A DNA stretch of 64,000 nucleotides, taken from Malurus cyaneus samueli (lineage: Eukaryota; Chordata; Aves; Passeriformes; Maluridae). The stretch is from contig CM019216.1 of the NCBI GenBank assembly GCA_009741485.1, positions 40,274,987 through 40,338,986 of the forward strand, written 5' to 3'. This document shows, one piece after another, positions 12,401-23,200 of this stretch; the stretch's first letter is position 1; the number at the start of each line of letters is the position of its first letter. Both the position numbers and the translations under genes were made by a program. The notes beneath the pieces were generated by a model. It saw only the letters and a list, made by a program, of their open reading frames with translations. It had not been told where the DNA came from and ran no database searches.

Positions 12401-14466
12401 GCCATTCCCTTGGGTCCTGTCACTGGTCACCACAGAGATCAGTGTCTGCCCCTCTTCTCCTCATGAGAAAGTTGTAACAGCACTGAGGTTTCCCCTCAGT
12501 CTCTTCCAGCTGAACAGACCAAGTGAGCTCAGCTGCTCCTCTTACAGCTTCCCCTCAAGGCCCTTCACCATCTTCATAGCCCTCCATTGGGTGGTCTCTA
12601 ATAGCTTTGCATCTTTCTTACATTGCGGTCCCCCAAAATGCACACAGGTCTCAAGGTGAGGCTGCTCACTCGAGGTGAGCACAGAGCAGAGTGGGGCAAT
12701 CACCTGCCTCAAGTGGGTAGGACTATCAGAACTGTGAGATCAGGGTTATTGGATGTCTGACCATAATACCACAGTGGCACAAAAAGTCACAAATTCTCTT
12801 TACTGCCATAAAAAATCTAGTGATGAATAATCATAAACTTACCTAAAAGACTCCAGAGGAAAATCTTTAATCACAATGACTGCATACCTTTTTCTAAAGT
12901 CCATTCTGACTTCACCAAACAAGCAGAAACACTGTTGCATTGCCTTTTCTTCAGTTAAAAGCAATTACGCATTCTGCATTTATAATTGAAGAAGTTTACA
13001 ATAGATAGGGCTGGTGGTGAAAGTATAGATGCATTTGCTTTAAAAAGAAGTAAAAATCTGTATGGGAAATGTAAAACAGTGGATACGTTTAGCTTTTATT
13101 TGAAAAAGCCTAATAGGAACATTGCCTGTTTCTGTCAACTCTGCCGGTCCATTCTGGACCACAAATTGTGTGTTCAAGAATTCCTCAGCAAACGAATGCA
13201 GTTGTTTAACTGTGCAGTTTGCAATGCCACCTTGTGGATAAACTGGCATAGCACAAAGCCTTTTCCAGGGCACCATGCTATCAAAGTGAATAGTGTATCT
13301 GCTAAAAAAAATTCCCATCTTTTCCCATTTAAGCATTCTATCAGACATCACTTAAAAACAATTTTTGCACCCACAGTGATAACTGAGCTATAAAAAATAA
13401 CCTTAGCTACATAACTCAGTATGAGTGTTACACTCATCATAAGCTGCCAGGCTTATCTTTTGCTCAATCCGGAAAGGTGAGGCAATTGGGGTGCAGAACA
13501 AAAAGAGCATCTATGGGAATGTCCTGGTGCTTTGTATAAATGGTTGGCTCAGATGGCTGCTTCCAGTGGGAAAACTACCTGCTTTGCAGGTGTGTTGTAC
13601 TACAGGAGATGCATGTGTCCTGTATTTCTGCAATATACACTAGATCTGAGGAAAAAAAACCATCAATTCTGATTTTCAGTTCTAGTCAAATGTTTCTTTG
13701 CTTCCCAGTTTCTTAAACCAGATTATTAATGGTGTCTTATATGAGAACATGTTTGGCATTGCATCACGTGAGTAGATTAAACTCGTCTAGAAATGTTTGT
13801 TTTGCATTCAGATATGTTCAGCTGCCAGTGCAAACAGCTGAACATTGGGTGATGCTCTGTGCATGGTGACTGGTGATTCATCTGGTCAAAATAAAGGATT
13901 ATAATGTCAAGAAGTAAATGAATGCCAGGCCTTGTCCCTGACATGGTCACGTGTGTATTGTGTGTTAACAGCAGGACTTACTTCATCATCTAAACATCTT
14001 CGTTTTTAGAGCCCAGTGACAACTGACAACTGCTGCAGGAAAACTGAATAGTCAAGCATGACTTCTGGGAAGTGACAGTCTTCAAGGAGCTGCATCTGAC
14101 TGTCCTGCAGTGTTTTTTTCCTTTCTGTCCAGGCTGAAACAGCGAGAAACTGAATTACTGAAGGGGTGGAGAGAATAAGATTGACTGATCCTGGTTTATT
14201 GAAAAACTTTTCAAAATTAATTCCAAAAGCAGGCAGTGATGAAAATGCATTTGTCTTTTCAGAGCCATGGGTTGAAGAGAAACTGTCAACACCAGCTCTA
14301 ACTAGAGTTTTTCTGAAGCCTAGAGTATTTGTCTCTTATTTCAAAAATAATCTCCTCTCTGAAATTTCTCTCTACAGGAGGCACACAGTATGATTGTGAC
14401 CATGTCGTTGTCAACACAGTCAATGAAGAAAAGTTAACACAGTGCTGGGAACCACTGGTCGTATAA
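316..14466 (+). CDS. CRYBG1: CRYBG1 (AIM1), C-terminal seven coding exons
   Basis: Beta/gamma-crystallin domain containing 1, a non-lens crystallin-fold protein studied as AIM1, an actin-associated suppressor of cell migration. Coding exons are 316-425, 671-800, 4542-4681, 6988-7111, 8251-8409, 11104-11266 and 14378-14466, 304 residues in the window, ending in TAA at 14464. Four Greek-key signatures (aromatic-x4-F/Y-x-G) are visible: [24 protein letters not shown] and YEHSNYRG, which make two crystallin domains over about residues 1-168. Residues 169-304 form a ricin-B/beta-trefoil lectin domain with [23 protein letters not shown] and LVLDIKGG. Introns follow domain and motif edges. The N-terminal part and the promoter lie upstream of the window. 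The identity rests on recalled similarity to the human C-terminus and on gene order. I see no frameshift or stop. Confidence 0.94.
671..800 (+). CDS. CRYBG1: CRYBG1 exon: crystallin motif YDQEEFSG
   Basis: Acceptor TTTCTGCAG, donor GTAAGT. It completes the split Ser codon and ends in phase 0 at SLRIISV, the end of the first crystallin domain in the window. Confidence 0.92.
801..4541 (+). other. CRYBG1: CRYBG1 intron
   Basis: Non-coding intron of 3.7 kb with a poly-T run near 987-1001. I see no gene or recognisable transposon in it; the short open frames have no codon structure that I trust. Confidence 0.7.
4542..4681 (+). CDS. CRYBG1: CRYBG1 exon: crystallin motif FEKMGFQG
   Basis: Acceptor TTCTTTTGCAG, donor GTAAGT, phase 0 in and phase 2 out. 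It encodes [19 protein letters not shown] and runs on to VQVLGG, the first half of the second crystallin domain. Confidence 0.93.
6988..7111 (+). CDS. CRYBG1: CRYBG1 exon: crystallin motif YEHSNYRG
   Basis: Acceptor CTCCTCATAG, donor GTGAGT. The first base completes an Ile codon, then [13 protein letters not shown] through SLRPLLQ closes the second crystallin domain. It ends in phase 0. Confidence 0.93.
8251..8409 (+). CDS. CRYBG1: CRYBG1 exon: start of lectin domain
   Basis: Acceptor TTTTCTGCAG, donor GTAAGG; 53 whole codons. It encodes the first beta-trefoil repeat, from [20 protein letters not shown] to [12 protein letters not shown]. Confidence 0.93.
11104..11266 (+). CDS. CRYBG1: CRYBG1 exon: middle of lectin domain
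   Basis: Acceptor GACACAG, donor GTAAGC; phase 0 in, phase 1 out. It encodes [34 protein letters not shown] and PNLVLDIKG, the second and third trefoil repeats. Confidence 0.92.
12144..12720 (-). mobile_element. CR1 LINE 3' fragment (antisense)
   Basis: Begins AGAATCATACAATAACC-GAGTTGG, the reverse complement of the CR1 3' tail. It continues through typical CR1 phrases: GGAAGGGGCTCACAAGGATCATC, then the GGGGAGCCTGTTCCAGTG block and the GACCAAGTGAGCTCAGC block. It is truncated at the 5' end and lies in the last CRYBG1 intron in reverse orientation. Long open frames on both strands here (12120-12374, 12247-12477, 12399-12659) are CR1 shadows, not genes. Confidence 0.9.
14378..14466 (+). CDS. 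CRYBG1: CRYBG1 last coding exon
   Basis: Acceptor CTCTACAG. The split Gly codon joins [15 protein letters not shown], and the exon ends [14 protein letters not shown] (TAA 14464-14466). The human protein also ends a few residues after this Trp-containing segment, so the stop is probably native. Confidence 0.92.
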
Positions 14467-17108
14467 ACCTAAAGAAGGAAAGATGATGTTTGAAGTGGCC
14501 ACTATTCTGGACACTGGAATTGGCACTGCCATCTCTGAAGGATACAGAATGAACAATGAGTTTTCTTTTCTTCACAATTTTAAAAAGAACAAGCAACAGA
14601 TTGGTTTCACCTCTCTATCCAAGATTATTGTCCCTATAAAAGCTTGAGTATCTCAAAACCTTCCTTTTTTTAAAAAAAAATCCTTACAACTCAGTGTTGG
14701 ATAGAATGGCAGTATGCCTCAGGCTAGAATGGGAACAACTGACTGTTAGAGACATCCCATGGAGCTACTTATGTCAGTGAGTAGTTCACCCAGAATAGTC
14801 AGTCAGTGGAACTCATTTTATAAAGGACAGGAGTGCAGTGTATATGTGGGTATAGCAACTTGGACCTATAGGCTGTAGTATAGAGAAATATTCACTACAG
14901 GAAATTAATATATTTGGTTTACTGGAACAAACTTATGTTTACTGAAAGTTTAAAGACTGCTAATACAGCATATCCAAAGACTTTAACATGTGGCTTCAAG
15001 TATAGTTAGTATGCTAATATAGTAAGTCCTGATTTAAGAAAAAACTCTAGATTTTCTCATGCACAGAGGATGTAAAGTAGCAAATATTTTGTTAGAAAAA
15101 GAGAGGGCTGCCAAAAGGATCTATAGGAATGTGAAGAATTTGCCCATTTTCTAGGTTGCCTAATTTCTTGAGTTGTGGGTATTTTTCTTCTTTGCCAAGT
15201 CACATTTGTACCTTGTTCAGTAAGTACAGTTCTCCAGAACTCCAAAATCATATAAAAACCAAAAATTCTTAGGGAAGGTATCACTAAGATTACTGTAACA
15301 GCATGTAAGCGCTGTGGTTACTGAGTTTTCCAGCCACTGCCTGTTGCATTTACCATGGAGAATGCCCAACTCCCCACTATTTCTGGTGATTTTGGAGAGC
15401 AATGTTTGTGGTGGGCTGGTGCCTCCCCATTGGACAGAAATGTCTGACTCCTCTAGGAAGGGGCACAGCCAAGCCTGGATATGTGCCCAGCCTTAAGGGC
15501 TGTGCCCATTCCAAGTGCTACTGGTTTAGTAAAGAGCTTGTGACAAGTGGGATGTCCTGATGACTGCAGAAGGTCCTTCTGTTGCCCTGCTTTGAACATG
15601 GTCATGTTAGTTTTCCTGAATAATGTTGGCAAAAAGAAACACAAACTCTTGTACTATGCTGCTGTGTTTTGTTCTGGCTTAGACCAGTGTTATTACAAGC
15701 TGCTCTTAGGAGCATCCAGGCCTTTGTCTTGCATAGTCAGTCTGTTTAAAATTAACATTTTCATTATTATTGTATTGCCTCAAAGCATACTGGTGCTCTT
15801 ACTGTTACCACCCGAGAGGAAGTGCCTTACTAATTTTCTTCCTTTTGTAAAGATGCACTGAAGTTTTGTTGCTCTGAAATGTGCTGCTTTTAGTCCTTAA
15901 TAGAAAATATGTTGTTACTGGTTCCAAACAGTGGTACTTTGTCATATTGATGTGCTCTTGCTATATATAATATAGCATTTTACAAATCAGTTTAAGTTAG
16001 GTAACTTTTTATTGAAATTATTTTTAAAGGTAGAAAGGTGACATTTTATGGTTAGTTTTGCCTCCATCATGCACCCATCTCTGTCCATAATTCTTCTGCG
16101 ACAGCCAGCCACCGAGGAGTGAATACATGGTTTGGAATAGCTGCGGACTCTGAGGAGCAGGTGATTCTTCTACACAAGCATGTGTTCAGTGCACGTGTGC
16201 ATGGGGGCCACCATTCACACGGCTGCCACTTCTGTCCCCTGGTGGAAGTGTTGCATTGACATGGCTTGTGCACCACCACAGCTGCACTGCAGTAGATGTG
16301 CAGCTCTCGCTTTAGAGGCTGCCACTTTCCTTCAATTCACCTGCATAATTGCAGGGGGAGTCACTCCACAGCCCACCTCTAGCACAATGGCAAGTTTAAA
16401 AACAGCCCACCAGGCACTTACACCCCTTCTAGTGCTTCACCAGCAGTGATGTGGCATGGCAGGAATGGGCTCCTGACTACAGACAAAATCATGTCCACCC
16501 TCCTGCATAAACACTGCAGTCAGCTGAATCTGGGCCAGGAGTTGGGGAATTAGAATAATTATTAGTTACAGACTGATTTTGTTCCATCCTTCTATTTAGA
16601 TCAGCTATGCCATGAGAGTTACCATAACAAAATCAAAGTAGCAGTCTTGAGACAGTGATGTGACCATTTAGGTCTGAGAATTAAATAGCTGGAGTAATAA
16701 TCTACATTAGTGAAAGAAAATACAACTAGGAAACGCCAAGAAAAAACAGCACAGGCTTCGTACAGACAATTAGATAAGAGTATGCTCGCCATTTCAGGAC
16801 TTACATCTGGAAAATAAAAGCTCTAAGATGTATAAATGGAAAATGCTGCAGGCTGTTCCTCTTATCCCTAGAGTGAGGTGTGTTCTGCAAAAGTCACAAC
16901 TACCTTTTTAACAGTTTTCAAGTAGAAATGCCTAAGGGACATTAGTATGTCTTGTCTGCTTATTAACAGGCAGCGCATGAAGCAATCAGAGGCTTTTCTA
17001 AAACAAGACTAATAAGTTATGCATCCCGTATGAGCTTTTAAAAAAGAAATGCTATATACCAGTTCATGTTCAAATATTCACTGCAGGCAGAATAATTATT
17101 AGAGATAC
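14467..17108. other. CRYBG1 3' UTR and gap between converging genes
   Basis: CRYBG1 (+) and RTN4IP1 (-) converge here. I cannot fix the end of the CRYBG1 transcript. The only canonical AATAAA on the + strand is at 16813-16818, which would give a 3' UTR of about 2.3 kb; non-canonical signals closer to the stop are possible. No gene is visible. A more GC-rich patch lies at about 16070-16480, with no recognised content. Confidence 0.55.
16813..16818 (+). terminator. candidate CRYBG1 polyadenylation signal
   Basis: AATAAA inside GAAAATAAAAGC, the only canonical hexamer I found on the + strand between the CRYBG1 stop and the RTN4IP1 coding end. Its use is inferred. Confidence 0.35.
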
Positions 17109-17114
17109 TTTATT
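17109..17114 (-). terminator. AATAAA overlapping the RTN4IP1 stop codon
   Basis: On the minus strand CAA TAA AG contains both the stop and a canonical polyadenylation hexamer. No other minus-strand AATAAA or ATTAAA was noticed until about 16008-16013. Either the 3' UTR is extremely short or a distal or variant signal is used. Confidence 0.5.
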
Positions 17115-17226
17115 GTCTACTAATTACATTGATCACTGTTTTTCCACGTGCATGTCCTCCTTCCAATTTCAGAAAAGCCTTTGGAACTTCAGAAAAAGAG
17201 AAGACTTCATCAATAACTGGTTGAAT
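17110..17226 (-). CDS. RTN4IP1: RTN4IP1 exon 9 (C-terminus)
   Basis: Acceptor TTCTGTAG. It encodes [20 protein letters not shown], then [12 protein letters not shown] and the extra tail ISRQ before TAA (17110-17112). Human stops at VINVV, so this protein is about four residues longer. The stop lies inside an AATAAA hexamer. Confidence 0.92.
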   Translation of the reverse strand: MQPVIDEVFSFSEVPKAFLKLEGGHARGKTVINVISRQ

Positions 17227-20200
17227 CTACAGAATAAAGAAAAAGTGTCACAATGTTAGGAATAAAATAATGTATCACTCTCACACTTCAAAATTGTATG
17301 AAGAAAGGGGGGAGGTTTCTTAAAAGTATTTAGGACAGGAAGTTGCCAAATACTGTAGCCACTAACTTTTAAGATTTTTCAGGGATACCTCTGCATGCAG
17401 AAGATGACTTTCTGTTGCTCTTTGCCCAAGTTTTGAAACACTTCTACTTGCATAGTTTAGAGCCCTTACCTGAGGATTCTACCACTCTACCACCATGCAA
17501 GGCTCTAACTTTTACATCCTTTCAAAAACTGACAGTGGTTTAACTTTTTGTTGTCCACAATGATATACTGGCAAAAATAACATTTCTTTTAATCATATTG
17601 CTCTACTGGTTTTCTTGTTAAACCAAAGAATTCACACAATGTCAAGTATTTTAAAGATACGTATAAATCTGACGCCTATCTGCAGCAGTACATAGCTCAG
17701 TACCCTTTAAAGACCACAAATGAAGTACAAAAAAAAAGGCCACCAATATTTGTTGCTGAGTCATTTAGCTACACTTGAAAACTCAGCCACTGTGTATTCC
17801 AGGAGGCATAAATCATTAAACCCAGCTTGCATCAACTTCTATTTTGGCATTAATTTTGTAGAGTGGCCTTCTGGATTGTTTTAGACTCATTTCCAACAAC
17901 AACAGTAAAACCACTTATTCACTCTCCCCATTATTAACTAAGGAGCCTGAATCCTCTGTAAGCATTTATTTTCTTTAGCTATCATGGTGTACCAACAGAG
18001 GCAGAAGAAATTTCAGCTTTTCTGAACAGTATTTGTCACTGCTGATGCAAGGGAAGAAGGTTTTTTTCTGCTCTGAAATTCTGAGTCAGCATTGCAAATG
18101 CCAAAATAAGATCTCTATACAAATGCACCTCCCACACCTCCTACCAAAGATCTACCTCCCCTGAAGCTGGTCCTTTACCTTGGATCCCATAACACCCACC
18201 CCAGTGCATGTTCTTGCACTGATCCTAATCCTCTTATCAGAGGAAAACATGACCAGATGAGTCTGCAGATACCTTTTGCAGTAGTGAAGATTTGAAGTAC
18301 CAAAGATTCAAACACATTTTTTATGGTGCTAGAAGATACTTTTCAATTGTGTCACAGAAAAAATATCTTCAGACATTTTCCTCATAGCTGTGAGCATGGA
18401 CCCTCTCTTGTTGAGTACTCCAGCACTGCAAGTTTCCCTGTGCTGGCAGGATATGCACCTTGCTAGATGGAAAAGGAATACAGCAGCAATAAGGACACAA
18501 TGTGCCAGTATTGAAACAGTGCTGTCTTTCAAAAGGCTGCCTTGCTTTTACCAGAAGACACACACACTCTCCTAGCAGCAGCGCTGACCACCCAGCACCC
18601 TTCCCTACAGCACAACAAATGCTAACTGATAGTTGTCCATGCTCAGAGAGGTCCTTTTCTCAGCTCTTAATTTTCTTTTCATTCATACACTGTGTCTTAC
18701 CTTGACATCTACTCCCTACACTTAAATAACTACTGGCTTTGCTTGTATAATTGTAATCCAAGATATCAGTACTCTTAATCTGCACCACAGTATCTCCTAA
18801 TATTATCACTAGATTTTCCTTTCTATTTTTTAAAAGCAAGCTTAGCTATAGTGTGAAACTTTACATTGCAGAAAATCAGGAATGAGTGAACCTCCTCTGA
18901 AGAATACATCAGAATTAACAGACAAATCACTTGGAGAGCAACTGTGCAAATAAGTATAGTCACGAAGTGCCTCCAACTTGCCATGCAACAAAGCACAAGG
19001 CTGAATAATTTATTTCCCTTGTTCTGCCTGGACAATCTCTGTAAACCAACCTGTAGCAAAGTGAGTAGTAACACACAGCAGAGGAGCCACAAAGATATCC
19101 CAACTGAGGAAGAAATGTTGAGTATAAATGATCAGTGTTCAAGACAAACGTCTGGCCAGCATTCAGCACAGAATGGAAATGTTGTCTTGGACATCAGCAA
19201 AGTCAGAGACGTGGATTCAGGACAGCACAAACATTGAATTAGACAATGGTTTTGGGTAAACGAAGCATCTGAGCGCAGCTGCAGCTGCTGTGACTATTAG
19301 CAGGAGGAACGTGCTGCTGATCAGTACAGACTGTTTTGAGGAAGACCAACGCTTGCTTTCATAGCAGATGCTTGGGAAAACACAGTTGAGGAACCTTGAG
19401 CCAAGCACAAGGGCAGCACTTGTACACTACTTATTGTTAGCGGTAGTTGCATGCAAAGCTGTGCTTCAATTAAGGGGAAAAAAAAAGATCTAGAAACCCA
19501 GCCTTCTGGAGCATGGATACAGATGACCCTGACAAGGCAACAGGCTACAAGGAAGGGAAACGTATTCAGGAAAGAAAGGAGGAGAGCAGCAAAAGAGGAT
19601 TTGAAGTGCAAAGGATTCCAGGGAAAGGCAGAAGTTAACTTCAGACATGTGCAGCAACTGAGAAAACATGAGTAACACACTTCACTGTTCTGCTACCCGC
19701 AGTCCCTTACTGTGGTTGCAACTTATAACCCTGGCAGAGTGAGGTGTGTTACATCCTCAGCCTGCTGGATAGAGTTCAAAGCATCACATTTGAAAAGTGG
19801 TGACACAGTGATTTAGAGGAGCCCTGAATTCAGCCTCACAGTTCAAAACACCATGTGTATCGCAGCCACCACATGCTCAAAGCCAATCTGCTACATTGAT
19901 GTAACCTCTAGCTTCATTTAAACGCTGGCTTTAGGCAGTGCTATAGAGAGACATGAATACTGAACTGATGATCCTGGCAATCTAGAGCATTAAACATTTT
20001 ATCTGGCTGGCTGGACAGTCCCATTGTTTGACTAACCCTGAAAGGGCTGACCGTGTTGCAGCACAGTGATTCACTCAGCCTTTACCATAATCCACTGACT
20101 AAGATAAAATTCTTCCTGTGAACAGACAAACAAGTAGGGGAGCGTCTGCTGTTTGTTGAATGTGTGATAATAAATGGAGATTAACTGGATAAAAAAACAC

Positions 20201-23200
20201 TGCCTATTTACAGCCACGCATCAGTTCCTTGCCAGAGGACACCTATTTGTTCAGGGAAAAGGGATTAAACTAAAGTCTGTGAGAGAAAGGATTACACATA
20301 CCCACATTGAAATGTTTATCTGAAAACAGATTGGCTCTGAAAGATATTTTCTTCCTCTTCATTCTCTCCGATGCAGGACATACTATAGAAATGAATCTAG
20401 GTCTCTTGAAATGAACTCATTTGTTTTGGAAAAAAAAAAAGAAGAGAAATTGCTGATGCAGATTTAGGCTACCCTACACACAGCACAGAGGGGGTATCCC
20501 AGCCACTCCAGCTCTGAATGCAGCGGGCAGTGAACAACACTGGCAGGAGTTGACTGGTCAGCAGGAATACACTCCTGCTCATTGCAAATTCAGACCCGCC
20601 CTTGAAGGTCCCACTTTCTGTGGTAGCCAGGACTCAAAATTTATCAGCAGGAGACAAGTGAGAAAACACGAAAGGAATAGAGACGGCTTTGACCCTCATA
20701 ATAGCAACAAGTCGCTTCAGTAAGTGTGGAGCTTTTTCCTGCCACTGGAGGGAGAGCAAGAGCCTTGAAATTCTCAGGAGAGGGATGAACTGAGCGCAAG
20801 CCTAGTTCAAAGCACAAAACGACGTGCCCTCACTCAAAGGACAGTGATAGTGCACTGGCTCTCCTCCAGGTCTGCAAAGGATCCTCGCAGCTACTGCCTC
20901 TGACAGCTCATCCCCTTCTGATGCTCTGGTGAGGCTGCTCAGCCTCCCATACACCATCCTTCAGGAAAGGTACCTGCACGTGCACAGAACAAAAGCTGAG
21001 ATGTGCTCCACCAGATATCCATGTCCTCCTGAGGGTTTGCTGTAGTGGGAAAGACCTGCCTGCTGTTTTTATTAGCTGAGTTAACAGACAAAGGCCATCT
21101 TTCTCCAGAAATTACCACCGTGACCACGAGCACCAGTCTATGAGCACAAATGAAGAACTTGACAGTCTCCTTTGTCCTTTAGTGAGTCTCTCATCAATGT
21201 CAACAAGAATCTTGGAAGGGAAACCATTAAAAAGAACAGTCTTTGTCGTGGAACTAAACAATTGGATATCCATTTGTTACTTTATTGTCATCCCATGGAA
21301 AAAAAAAACACTGCTGTTTTGGGGGATTCCTGCTTTAGCTGGGTGTCTTCTCTGCTGTACTCATGTTCCATTGCTCTTTGGATCTTAATCTCATCCCTTT
21401 CTTCATCCTTTCTTCTCCTCAAAATGGCATGCAACAATATATGCTGAACCTCATATTGCTTGCCAACAGCAAATTCTAGTGTCAGCCCTCATTGAAGACA
21501 AAGATTGAAATTCTTACCTTCTGGAACAGCTGGCTCTAGTCATGTGTTGTACAGGTAGCTTTGCAACTGCATAGTACTAGTACAGAATCATAGGATGGTT
21601 TGGGTTGGAGACAACCTTTAAAGACCATTCAGTCCAACTCCCCCTGCCATAGGCAGGGACACCTTCCACTAGCCCAGGTTGCTCAGGACCCCATCCTTGA
21701 ATGCTATGTAAGGAACTTACTCCTTTCTGTGTTTTTTATTAACTTGTATTTCAGAGCAGATGCACTTTTATCCATGACCATGTTAAAGGACATCAGGTAC
21801 AGGATATTTCTGTCCCAAATACCTAACAGAAGTAAAATTGATCCAACAGTACACCCATAAGAAAAACAGTGATGCAGTGGTTAAGACACAGGAATGGAAG
21901 GCAAGTGTCCCAGGGTCTAATGCCATGCCACAGCCATCTCACCAACAACTGTATTATCAGGTCTTATTTGTTTGGTTATCAAGCCAAAGTACATTCTTTC
22001 ATATCAAATCTCTAACAGCAGCCCACAGGAGTATCATGTACAGTTATTAAAATGCTAGTAGACAAATCCCAGTTAAGCAGGCTATCACAGTGTAAAAAAG
22101 GCTTCCAAAATTTCTTTGTTAATTAGCTCTGACAGAACAGCTTCTACCGCACACAATAAAGAGCAGTAAGAAACTGCGACAAACCCAGAACTGCAACGTG
22201 TGCCAGCCTAGCACAAGTTTAAATCAGTAGAAATAAGGAAGATCCTTGGTTTAGTTATGTACTGTATCATGCTGAAAAACTGTTAACTAAAGTAAAGATC
22301 AATTCATCTCCTCTGGAATCCCCTGTCAGGCACCTTCTTGGTAATTGTCCTGATATTTATGCTGGTAAAGTAATCTGGGACAATGCTACCATAATTCTTA
22401 AGACAGAACCAACTTTAGTACAGTTATATATAAGTACACATTTATATATGAGAACATATCATATGTAGAGATTAGAAGATTAGCCCTGCATGATCCACAT
22501 CTTCCCAGTCTCAGCAAATTAAACTCACAACAGACAAGAGCATCCTTTTTTACCCTACACTTTACCCCTGCACTAGGCACAATTCCTTCCTACAGTAAGG
22601 GGTACAGCTCAGAACACAGGGACTGACTTTCCAACAATATCCAATTACATCAGGCTGAGGGAACACATCTGATTAAATGCCTGGTAGATGATGATGAAAT
22701 TTTTCCAGACCTCATTGTGACGTATGTGAATTTACGTATTCAAACGCTATGTCCCACAGTATGCAAAATTTCCATTAGTGCCCTTCACAGATGCTTTATG
22801 ATGTAACCACATAGCACCTTCATAAAGAGCACAAGCAAGCTACCATGTCCTGCACAAACAGGAGCAGGTATGTTTTAATAAAAATCACAGTGCTGGTGTT
22901 TTTTTGGTGGCCATGACAAGAGGTAGAGATAGAGGTTCTTTTTGGAAGAGAAAGGGCTGAACAGAGCTTTTGGCAATGCCTCCTTGATCAACATCTCTAC
23001 TCCAGCCAACCAACCTGGCAAGCAAATGCACTGCAACAAGAAAACAAAACATTAAAAGCAAAAAAAAAGGTGCAAGCTTTGCAATTTAGTATGTAGAAAG
23101 ATGGTCATCAGAACAAGTGTGAGTGACTAAAGAGAGGGGGGAGAAGGACTAATCTCAAGTTAATTTAGACATTTAGGTGTAGAAACCCCTATACTTAGAC

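Noticed and set aside
12120..12659. Overlapping open frames of 76-86 codons on both strands
   Set aside because: They lie within an antisense CR1 3' fragment; the translations are non-coding CR1 sequence.
19321..19680. 119-codon open frame (-) in RTN4IP1 intron 8, sense to the gene
   Set aside because: Cys/Leu/Ser-rich chance frame. The coding phase between exons 8 and 9 already closes, leaving no room for an extra exon in the main isoform.
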